Under the pieces are notes generated by a model. That model made no database searches and was not told the origin of the DNA. It saw only the letters and a program-made list of their open reading frames with translations. This document shows positions 7,947 to 16,032 of a stretch of 17,107 bases of DNA, piece by piece. The DNA is from Lactifluus volemus. Lineage: Eukaryota; Basidiomycota; Agaricomycetes; Russulales; Russulaceae. Within the stretch, counting starts at the first letter, position 1, and every line of letters begins with the position of its first letter. Location: positions 1-17,107 of the forward strand of contig WTXI01000543.1 of the NCBI GenBank assembly GCA_022376515.1, written 5' to 3'. The translations under genes and the position numbers were made by a program.

Positions 7947-8303
7947 CTGTACCATTTCATTCAATTCGGCAGGCCCCGTTATGCGTGTCGCCGCTGCCGA
8001 AATTATGGTTTCAGCAGCCTGCTAGGTCCACCGTGACATTGACTTTTTTTTTTGGCAGCACACAAATGTTGCACTGTAAATGCCAACTTGATGAGCACAT
8101 TATCTGACACTTCACCAAACATGTAAATAAAATGGAATAAGCTACCAGGGAAAAAATCCCAATTTGTAGCACATTTTTAGGGTTTTTTTTTGAATTTCCA
8201 GATGATTTCGGCACTTGGCCCAAAGCACTGTGACAATCATGACATTTAGGCATTTTGGAGGGGTCTGTGACGCGTGACTGCTGAATTGAATGAAATGGTA
8301 CAG
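7947..8303. mobile_element. TA-flanked MITE (357 bp, Tc1/mariner-like)
   Basis: The ends form a 26 bp terminal inverted repeat beginning CTGTACCATTTCATTCAATT with a single mismatch. The element is bounded by TA on both sides (7945-7946 and 8304-8305), the duplication left by Tc1/mariner transposases. No coding frame is convincing. It contains three runs of T or A (8-9 nt) and is otherwise AT-rich. It is a non-autonomous element that would depend on a mariner transposase in trans. Confidence 0.88.
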
Positions 8304-8305
8304 TA

Positions 8306-8597
8306 GTTTATGTAATTTAATTAAAGTCCGAAAAATATGCAAAGTCATGAAAATTTCACTAAGTCACTCCCATGCACCAACCACATGCCATTTGCACAAT
8401 GTTGATTTTTGTACTCATCATTTTCATGCCTCTGCTTTCCCTCTGTCCCTTCCTCTGTCACCTCTGTCACCTTTGTTGCCGTTGTCTCAGTATTGTGGCT
8501 CTCACTGTCACTGCCACCACTCCTGCTACCACCGCTTATGCCGCCACTGCTACACATCCCACCGTCCACACCCTTACTGCGGCTGTGTTTATTGCCC
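8306..8597. other. Gene-free segment grading into pyrimidine-rich sequence
   Basis: The first 130 bp are AT-rich and unremarkable. From about 8430 the plus strand becomes rich in CTGTCACC and TGCCACTGC-type units that lead into the microsatellite. No recognisable protein is present on either strand. Confidence 0.45.
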
Positions 8598-8891
8598 TTT
8601 TTTTCTTTTTTCTTTTTTCTTTTTTCTTTTTTCTTTTTTCTTTTTTCTTTTTTCTTTTTCTTTTTTCTTTTTCTTTTTTCTTTTTTCTTTTTTCTTTTTT
8701 CTTTTTTCTTTTTCTTTTTTCTTTTTTCTTTTTTTCTTTTTCTTTTTTCTTTTTTCTTTTTTCTTTTTTCTTTTTTCTTTTTCTTTTTTCTTTTTTCTTT
8801 TTTCTTTTTTCTTTTTTCTTTTTTCTTTTTTCTTTTTTCTTTTTTCTTTTTTTCTTTTTTCTTTTTTCTTTTTTCTTTTTTCTTTTTTTTT
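8598..8891. repeat. (TTTTTTC)n microsatellite, about 294 bp
   Basis: The array is almost purely heptamers TTTTTTC, roughly 42 units, with occasional one-base-shorter (TTTTTC) or longer units. All C's are isolated and the complementary strand is all purine. Because 7 is not a multiple of 3, every frame stays open and gives Phe/Leu/Ser repeats on the plus strand and Lys/Glu/Arg repeats on the minus strand. These should not be annotated as proteins. Confidence 0.97.
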
Positions 8892-9283
8892 CCTCTGCGT
8901 CTTGTCTGTGTCTGCATCTGCGCCTTTGTCTGCCACATTCTCTGCTTCCTTCACTTCAACATTCCCTCCCCCCACCCACTGGCACTGTAGGGTGGCCCAT
9001 ACTGCCAGTGCAGATGCCTTCTGCGTCTTCCCCTGGTACATCATCATGATGCTTTCCCTGCCCAATATGTCCTGACTTATTCCGCCTCCTCCACTGTGTC
9101 CTCCACTGCATCCTCCTCCACTGTGCCCTCCTCCACTGTGTCCTCCTCCTTTGCCACATCCTCCTTCACCACCACATTCTCCTGCATTGTCACCTCTGCT
9201 TGCACAATTTCCAGCTCCTCTGCCACTGCCTCTGCACCTCCTGGGCCTTCCATGGCCTTTCTCCTCCCATGTCCCCTGCACCT
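8892..9283. repeat. Degenerate pyrimidine-rich repeats
   Basis: TCCTCCACTGTGTCC-like units of about 15-18 nt repeat imperfectly at 9084-9160, set in CT-rich sequence with GTCTGCATCTGC-like units on the left. Long minus-strand frames pass through here, Gly/Arg/Glu-rich and without a domain; composition explains them. Confidence 0.6.
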
Positions 9284-9463
9284 CCTCCTGCATTCCCCGT
9301 GCCTCCTGCGTTCCCCGCGCCTTCTGCGTTCCTCGCACCTCCTGTGTTCCCCATGCCTCCTGTGTTCCCCACACCTCCCATGCCCCCCGCGTTTCATGCA
9401 CCCCCCATGTTTCCTGTGCCCCTCATGTTCCCCACATTCCCTGCAACTCCCATGCCTCCCACG
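9284..9463. repeat. 18 bp minisatellite, ten degenerate units
   Basis: Units aligned on CCTCCTGTGTTCCCCATG start at 9284, 9302, 9320, 9338, 9356, 9374, 9392, 9410, 9428 and 9446. The first five are close copies and later ones drift. The period is six codons, so each minus-strand frame reads a hexapeptide repeat such as GTQEAR. No evidence beyond openness supports coding. Confidence 0.82.
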
Positions 9464-9654
9464 CCGCCACCACCACCACTGCCACCTCGTCCCCATAGCC
9501 CTGCAGCCCTGCCCCTGCCAGGGCTGTTGCACCAAAGCCTGTAGATTAGTCCTAGTATTAATGTTGTAGTTTTATCTTGAATATATAAATTTTGATTCTT
9601 TATATTTGTGATTGAAAATTTGAAATTATGATGAAAAGTTAAAAATGTGAAAGA

Positions 9655-9845
9655 TGCTTAATGCTACTTAGATCTTGCTTAATTAGCTTAATTAAGCAGA
9701 ATGCGCTTAATTCAGCAATGGGGTGCACTTACTGTGCTTAATCAAGGGTTGCTTAACCTGTGCTTAATTCTTCTTAATGCTTGCTTAACCTGCTTAATGA
9801 TGAAATTAAGCACACTAATCACATTTTAAGCACATTAAGCAAATA
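9655..9845. repeat. GCTTAA/TTAAGC hexamer cluster
   Basis: About 13 copies of GCTTAA or its reverse complement TTAAGC occur in roughly 190 bp, at irregular spacing and in both orientations but mostly GCTTAA on the plus strand. This density is far above chance and resembles subterminal transposase-binding repeats of a DNA transposon. The outer ends were not identified. Confidence 0.65.
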
Positions 9846-9846
9846 T

Positions 9847-9957
9847 GATGTTTTCCTGATAAGATACATGGAACTACCACCCAGATTTGACATACCGACT
9901 GGAATGGTGTTCCACCTCATCAAAGCCATTTATAGAATGAAGCAGGGTGGGCAACAC
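9847..9957 (+). pseudogene. Fossil fragment of a Ty1/copia reverse transcriptase
   Basis: A stretch of 37 codons reads YMELPPRF and, further on, GMVFHLIKAIYRMKQGG. This follows the copia RT pattern YMEQPPGF...V.L.KALYGLKQ, with conserved spacing between the two motifs. No other part of a copia element adjoins it, and GCTTAA-rich DNA precedes it directly. It is a relic with no function, not an exon of a nearby gene. Confidence 0.75.
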
Positions 9958-10499
9958 ACTCAGAACCCCAAATATGTAGTTATGATTATTGGATAAGGAT
10001 CCTAAGGGCTCAGTCTATAAGAGAAAAGACTGAGGCATGAAGAACACAGTGTCTACACTACTGTATATAAGGTATTTCAACAGAGATGAAATTGTAATGT
10101 AATAAAGCTATAAGAGGATGTGAAAACTGAGTTAGACAAGAGTGTGGAGAGTCCTTTGGTATTGATGTCATGTGTCATGTGACATGTGACCACAAAGTGT
10201 TGGCAGCCCCAGAGAAGGCCATGACAAATACCAATCACAGCTCATAATGATGCCAGCAGTGTGATCCTGATGTCAAGGACATCAATGTGGTGTGGGTGTG
10301 ATGGACATGGAGGAGGCAGAGGAGGCAGAGGAGGATGTCCTGACATGCCATGAGAGACAATGGCTGGAGGAAATGTGGCATGCAGAGAAAGAGAGGCACA
10401 ACACATGTGAGGACAAGTAGCAGGCCCTGATGGCATAGCGACACTGATGCTGCAGGCATTGCCAGTAGGTGTATGTGAGAAAAAGAAAATAACACACAT
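9958..10499. other. Gene-free segment before the second LTR element
   Basis: The sequence is mixed. A GTCATGTGTCATGTGACATGTG palindromic-type stretch lies near 10165-10190, and GGAGGCAGA units repeat at 10309-10331. Short frames are not convincing. The last five bases (ACACAT or CACAT reading) are the expected left copy of the target duplication of the element that follows, but its right end is outside the window. Confidence 0.45.
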
Positions 10500-10980
10500 T
10501 GTCACGGTAACGTGACGTAACGGTCACAGGTGACCCTGACTCATCATTTTCCTTCTCTTACTCATCGATACGTTGGACGATTCTCCCACCTTCCGTTAGC
10601 TTCCGTAACGTTCCGGTCAGTTCCATATGTTTCTACACATTTACAGGGACACCCCTGAACATTCTAGTACGATCCGTTGTTTGAGTATATATATCCCTTG
10701 TACCTCTGAGACGGGCCTTAAGCTCGTTCTCCTGTAGAACTCAGGTAGTCGATACAGCGAGCAATACAAGTGGCTTTCCAGCCTTCCCTTCCTCTTCTCC
10801 TCTGAAAGACTGCTTCCTCTTTAGAGTGAAGCCTTTGAAGACTTGTGTGGATCACGCCACAGCCAAGTCTTCTACTCTTTGACTAGACCTTCGTGCCTTA
10901 GTCCCTGCGGCCGCTTCGTCGTTCCGCTTAATCAGCACAACTCAGACTCGAAACCACGCCACGGTGACCTGACCGTGACA
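10500..10980 (+). repeat. 5' LTR of copy 2
   Basis: The 481 bp repeat starts TGTCACGGT and ends ACCGTGACA. It has the same length and layout as 556-1037 with about 93% identity. It carries a TGACTCA site (10537-10543), a TATA box and the self-priming 11-mer. It is followed by a primer site and gag, so it is the 5' LTR. Confidence 0.95.
10686..10730 (+). promoter_or_regulatory. LTR core promoter: TATA box and inferred transcription start
   Basis: TATATATAT (10686-10694) lies 34 bp upstream of AAGCTCGTTCT (10720-10730). The start at 10720 is inferred from this spacing and from the complementarity of the 11-mer to the primer site, since in self-primed elements the 11-mer is the 5' end of the RNA. 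Confidence 0.7.
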
Positions 10981-10982
10981 TT

Positions 10983-10993
10983 AGAACGAGCTT
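10983..10993 (+). other. Primer-binding site of self-priming (Tf1-like) type
   Basis: AGAACGAGCTT lies 2 nt after the LTR. It is the exact reverse complement of AAGCTCGTTCT at 10720-10730 inside R, and the match stops at 11 bp on both sides. No TGG, which would pair with a tRNA CCA end, is present at the expected place. In Tf1 the first 11 nt of the mRNA fold back on the site after the LTR and are cleaved to give the primer. The same mechanism is inferred here. Confidence 0.8.
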
Positions 10994-11015
10994 TCAACGA
11001 ATCGAATCGAACAAG

Positions 11016-12652
11016 ATGACTTCGACACCAGCGGCTACCAGTTCCTCAAAGGACTGGAGAAATACATACGAAAACAGCATCGAGCATGAAAGCGACCCCG
11101 CTAAAGTGCGATGTCCGTTCCCAGTAAGGCCAGAACTAAACGACACGATTCCGAAAAAATACACAGTAAACATGGAACACATCCTGATGGAAACAGGACA
11201 CGTCCCATGGTCGGGATATTACACATATCATAAACATACGAAAATTGCTCTCTCAAACGCATGGGGCGTATGGTTTGAACTCGAACGACGGGGCAACGAA
11301 GTCGTCGCCATTCGAGTCGCAAGAAACTCCTTGAAGTTGCTGCACCTCCCGGTGGAGGGACTCGATATGAGGGAACTTATTCGATCGGGAGAACCGATCG
11401 ATGCGACGGCCCCCCCCTCACGCGCCCCGACACCATTCCAGACGCCCTACAACCCCCCGAACATTCCTAGAGACGAACCCGAAGAAAGACCCGAACGCGA
11501 CGACGACATGCGCGCGAACGTCGGGCGGTCAACCGATACCGCGCGCGAACCTCCCCGCCACCCTACGAGACGTCCTCGAGGCAACGGCGACGATCCCTAT
11601 GGATTAGACGACATGCTAGACGAACCTATGGGGAAAAACAATGTTAGATTAGAAGGAATCCCCCCAGAAAGGTTCACAGGAGAAAGGGGACAAACTATAC
11701 CCTTTCTAATCAAGTTCAAGAGGTATATGCTAATGAATAACGATGCGGCGATCGCCCGGGACCCCTACAAAAGATCAGCCTTCTTCCTATCACTGATAGG
11801 AGGAACAAAAACCGATGGATGGGTCGAGCGGTCGTACGACTGGCTCGATCGCGCCGAGCGCGACCCATCCATCCTCCCCTACGATACCACAGCTTGGGAG
11901 GTCTTGGAAAGCGAATTTAAACGGTCCTTTGTCGATTATGCAGAGCATGAGAAAGCCCAAGATGAAATCCGAAGACTTAAAATGACGAATGAAAATGTTG
12001 ACCAGTATATCGCGGACTTCGAACGCTTGGGCCATCGCGCGGGGTTGGATCTCGATGACCCGATGGCGCTACGCCTGTTTGCTCGCGGTCTTCCCATCGG
12101 ACTCGCAGACTCATGCATCGATATTGAAAATCCGGAAACGTTTGAACAATGGACGAAGGCAGCACAAAGACACCATCGGAACTGGCTGCGGAAACGCGCC
12201 ATCCATTCGAATTACGGCGGAACAAACAACCGACAACAGAACCAAAAAGGAAATCAAGGCGGCAACAACTTCTATTGGCGCAGACCTCAGCAAAACCAGA
12301 ATAACAACCCCCCCTCTCGCTCGCGCTGGCAGGCAAAGGACCCAAATGCAATGGATACGTCTGCAGTCGCCAGGAAAGCCACTACCGATGCTGAAAAATA
12401 GCAGCATCGTAAGGAGGGACGATGTTTTGAATGCAGCCAACAGGGCCACCTGGCGCGCAACTGCCCGAATAGGAAACCGCGCGTCCGGGCCGCTGATGCC
12501 GGAGCAGAAAAATCGACCACACCCGAAGAACAGAAGACTTACACCCCAGCAGAAGCCACGGCCTTCATAAAAAAGTTCTCTGATGAAGACAGAGAAGAAT
12601 TGTAAAGAGCCTTCAAGCTTTAGGAGAGGATGCGGGTTTTCAAGCGGCCTGA
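11016..12652 (+). pseudogene. gag: Gag polyprotein (capsid and nucleocapsid), interrupted by TAG and one frame break
   Basis: ATG 11016 begins 36 nt after the LTR. The frame is open to a TAG at 12399-12401 (461 residues). A Pro/Arg-rich linker spans residues about 130-195, and the retrotransposon capsid-type helical domain spans about 208-385 (FLIKFKRYM, AQDEIRRLKM, YIADFERLG, LRLFARGLP). The tail after it is Gln/Asn-rich. Beyond the TAG the same frame gives the CCHC knuckle CFECSQQGHLARNC (12423-12464), so the stop removes the nucleocapsid; CAG-to-TAG is the simplest cause. At 12602-12605 the frame breaks, apparently by loss of one G. The following frame reads SLQALGEDAGFQAA and stops at TGA 12650-12652, which I take as the true gag end. 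Gag forms the virus-like particle and packages RNA. A suppressed TAG is possible but less likely, because readthrough stops normally follow nucleocapsid. Confidence 0.9.
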
Positions 12653-12675
12653 ATGCAACAGCTCTCATTCGGGCC
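12634..12675 (+). promoter_or_regulatory. -1 ribosomal frameshift signal at the gag-pol junction
   Basis: GGGTTTT (12634-12640) fits the slippery pattern X XXY YYZ in the phase of the inferred gag end (GCG GGT TTT). After a 5 nt spacer a stem-loop follows. GGCCTGAATG (12646-12655) pairs with CATTCGGGCC (12666-12675) over ten base pairs, one of them G-U, closing a 10 nt loop. Slipping back one base leads directly into the pol frame at 12640, and the gag stop lies in the stem. Function is predicted from known frameshift signals and is not demonstrated here. Confidence 0.75.
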
Positions 12676-15600
12676 TGTAGTACTGACTCTTTGTATACGG
12701 CTAGGAATAAATATATCAAGACTGGATTCTTGATCTATACATCGAGGAAACGAGCTGAAAACCACGCACTCTTGGATACGGGAGCCACAGAATGCTTCAT
12801 CCATCCACGACTAGTTAACAAATTAGGGCTAACAGAACGACCCCTACAACGACCACGAAATGTTCGCAACGTAGATGGAACTATCAATCAAGCAGGAAAA
12901 ACAACAACAGGAGTCGAACTAACGGTCAAACTGAATGGAAAGCCATGCAACCACCTATTCTTCGTCACGGACATAGGGGAAGATGACATTATCCTGGGCT
13001 ACCCCTTCTTCGAATCGTTCAATCCTACCATTGATTGGGAAAAAGGACAGCTGTCCGGAGAAGTCGTCGCTATTACCAAAGGAGATGAGACCCTGTCTTC
13101 CAGAATAGCAAAAACTACGATGGCTACTCAACTGGCAGTACAGGCCAGGGAAGATAAGAAAACTTGGGACCAGATCGTCCCAAAACAATACCACCAGTAT
13201 GGAAAGGTCTTTCAAGAAGATGCCTCGGAGCGATTCCCAGGACCAAGGAAATGGGACCATGCCATCGACCTAAAACCAGATGCCCCTACCTCACTGGACT
13301 GTCGCGTATACCCACTATCCCCTGCTGAGAAGCAAGCACAAAAAGAATTCATCGCTACGAACTTACGACTGGGAAGAATTCGTAGATCTAAGTCACAATA
13401 TGCTTGTGGCTTCTTCTTCGTAGGGAAAAAGGACGGGAAGTTACGACCAGTACAGGATTATCGGAAACTCAACGAGTGGACAATCCCTAACCGCTACCCT
13501 CTCCCCCTAATCACCGACCTCATCCACGACCTGGCGGATAAGAAACTATTCACCAAATTTGACGTTCGTTGGGGGTACAACAATATCCGACTAAAAGAAG
13601 GTGACGAGTGGAAGGCGGCATTCAAAACCAGTGAAGGACTATTCGAACCAACCGTAATGTTCTTCGGCCTGCGCAACTCTCCAGCTACTTTCCAAACAAT
13701 GATGGACGAGATCTTCCGGGACGAGATTCAAGAAGGATGGGTCAAAATCTACATGGACGACATTGTCATTGCGACCACGGACGACGAAGTTCTCCACAGC
13801 CTCCGAGTCGACCACATCCTAAACAAACTAGCGAAACACGATCTCTTCCTTAAACCAGAAAAATGCCACTTCCATCAGAAGGAAGTCGAGTACTTGGGAG
13901 TAATTATTGGCAACGGCAAGATTCGGATGGACCCCATCAAAGTCAAAGGAATCACTGATTGGCCGACACCCACTACTGTGAAAGAAGTGCGCAGCTTCCT
14001 TGGATTCTGCAACTTCTACCGCGCCTTTATTCCCCACTTCTCCAACATTGCCCGACCCCTAAATGACCTCACATGCAAAAACCGACAGTGGACGTGGTCC
14101 GCCAAAGAACAAACAGCATTCGATCGGTTAAAACAAGTTTGTACTGAATCGCCAGTCCTCCGAGCTCCTGATTGGACCAAACGCTTCATCCTGGAAACCG
14201 ACGCTTCTGGCTTCGCTCTGGGGCTGTCATTGCCCAGGAATTCGATGATGGAATCCACCCAATCGCGTTCCATAGCCGGACCCTCCTAGATGCCGAACGG
14301 AATTATGATACCCACGACAAAGAACTGGCTGCGATCATATTCGGGTTTAAATGTGGCCGTCCATTCTTCCTCGGGGCTAAACATACAGTGGAAGTAAGGA
14401 CGGATCACAAAAACCTTCAATATTTCCGCGAACCGCAAAAAGTTACGGGTCGACAAGCCCGTTGGCTCACTTTCCTGCAAGATTTCAATTACACCCTCGC
14501 CCATATCCCTGGACACCAAAACACCGTCGCCGACCTCCTATCACGGAGATCAGACCTTAATAAGGGGGTGAATACCGATGAACCACGCATTCTCTTGCCA
14601 GACACCCTTTTTTCTGAACCCCAACATGACTCCCTACGTAAACCTTTCTGGAAGACAACACAGAACATCGACGATCGATCCTTCGACAAATCCACGACAG
14701 CCCTATTGGTGGACACCCAGGTATCGCCAATACATGGGAATTAGTCAAACGATCATACGAAGGACCCCGACTCCGAGAATTCGTAGAAGAATACGTGAAA
14801 GGGTGTGCCAAATGTCAAGAATCAAAAACGAACCTCCCACGATCGAAAGCACCCCTCCAACGTTTTGATACACATGTAGAAGACGGCCCCTTTCAATACG
14901 TATCCATGGACCTCATCACGGACTTGCCAAAGTCAGAAGGATACGACAGCATCCTGACCATCGTTGACCAGGGTTGCTCCAAAGCGGCTAAATTCATCCC
15001 TTGCACGAAAACAATTGATGGACCAGGGTCGCCAAGGAATACCTTCGCCACCTAGTACCATGGTTTGGCTTGCCACGACGAATCATATCAGACCGGGACC
15101 CACGCTTCACCTCCAACTTCTCTCGCGCAATCTGTAAAGAACAGGGATCCAGCAAAACCTATCCACTGCATTTCACCCACGAACTGATGGACAGACAGAG
15201 CGGATGAACGCGTGGGTAGAGCAATACCTGCGACCATGGACCAGCAATCGACCCCATGATTGGGCACGACTACTCCCCATGGCAGAATTCGCTCACAACT
15301 CATGGAAACACGACATAGCCCGAAAATCACCTCATGAACTCCTCATGGGGACGCACCCCCAAATCAACATTCAACTGATCGAAGAAAACGTCCCAGCAGC
15401 GATCGATCGACTTCGAGAACTCGCGGAAGCCAGACAGTCAGCCCAAGAACGACTTCAGATGATACAAAAGGCTAAAGACGATAAGACACCGCGAAACCCA
15501 CGAGGAAAGACGACGGAGAAACTCAAGAAAGGTGATCAAGCGTGGTTAGAAGGGAAGAACCTATCAATCAAGGGCAAACGAAAATTCATGCCCAAAAGAT

Positions 15601-15967
15601 ACGGACCCTTCACAATCACAGAAGAAGTGACGCCAGTGGCGTTCCGTCTAGACCTCCCAGAATCTATGAAAGTGCACGACGTCTTCCATATCGATCTCCT
15701 ATCACCATATAAGGAGACGGAGGCCTATGGCACGCCGTTTGCACGACCACCACCGATCATCGATAAGAGTGAAGAAGAATACGAGATCGACGCGATACTA
15801 GACGTAAAAAGCAAAAAGGCAGAGGAGGAGGACTTCAATACCTCGTCCACTGGAAAGGATATCCAAACTCCGACAACACATGGGTCAAGCACAAAGACCT
15901 AGACGCCCCAGAACTCCTTAAAGAATATTATCGAAACTCCGCTGTGGCTGGACGACCAGAAGTATAA
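12640..15967 (+). pseudogene. pol: Pol polyprotein: protease, RT, RNase H, integrase, chromodomain; five frame breaks
   Basis: The frame enters by -1 slippage at 12640 and has no start codon of its own near there. Protease has LLDTGAT (Asp at 12775). RT has KKDGKLRPVQDYRKLN, TKFDVRWGYNNI and the catalytic YMDD at 13750-13761. RNase H has ETDASG, DKELAAI and HQNTVADLLS. Integrase has an HHCC finger (HDSPIGGHPG...CAKC) and a D,D,E core (MDLITDLP, ISDRDPRF, DGQTER). The C-terminal chromodomain reads YLVHWKGYP...NTWVKHKDL and ends at TAA 15965-15967. Frame breaks lie near 14220, 14640, 15026, 15144 and 15818. Each is explained by loss of one base in or beside a short G or A run, with clean homology resuming. 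The enzyme copies the RNA to DNA and inserts it; chromodomains of this class guide insertion to marked chromatin. Confidence 0.95.
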
Positions 15968-15970
15968 ATA
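15963..15970 (+). promoter_or_regulatory. Possible internal TATA box upstream of the third ORF
   Basis: TATAAATA overlaps the pol stop codon and lies 70 bp upstream of ATG 16033. The intervening leader is C/A-rich and free of ATG. Together these look like a compact promoter and 5' leader, which would let the third ORF be expressed apart from gag-pol. No transcription evidence is available. Confidence 0.4.
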
Positions 15971-16032
15971 CAACCCCCTCTCCACCGAAATTCCCCATCC
16001 CACTACTCATCCCAACCCACACATACAGAAAC

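Noticed and set aside
8290..9075. Plus-strand Phe/Leu/Ser-rich frames up to 261 codons
   Set aside because: They are the translation of (TTTTTTC)n in all three frames, not a membrane protein.
8345..9401. Long minus-strand frames of 197 and 270 codons, Lys/Arg/Glu-rich and Gly-rich
   Set aside because: They are kept open by the heptamer microsatellite and the 18 bp minisatellite. No domain is visible and composition explains them.
8598..9463. CRISPR-like repeat array
   Set aside because: The repeats are contiguous without unique spacers of constant length, and the window is fungal.
556..10980. The two similar LTRs as the pair bounding one 10.4 kb element
   Set aside because: The left LTR is preceded by a polypurine tract and the right LTR is followed by a primer site and gag. 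They are the 3' end of one copy and the 5' end of another; the DNA between them is hAT and other elements.
12583..12639. ATG 12583 as the start of pol
   Set aside because: It lies inside gag, upstream of the slippery site, in a frame with no homology until after 12640. Entry by frameshift explains the frame better.
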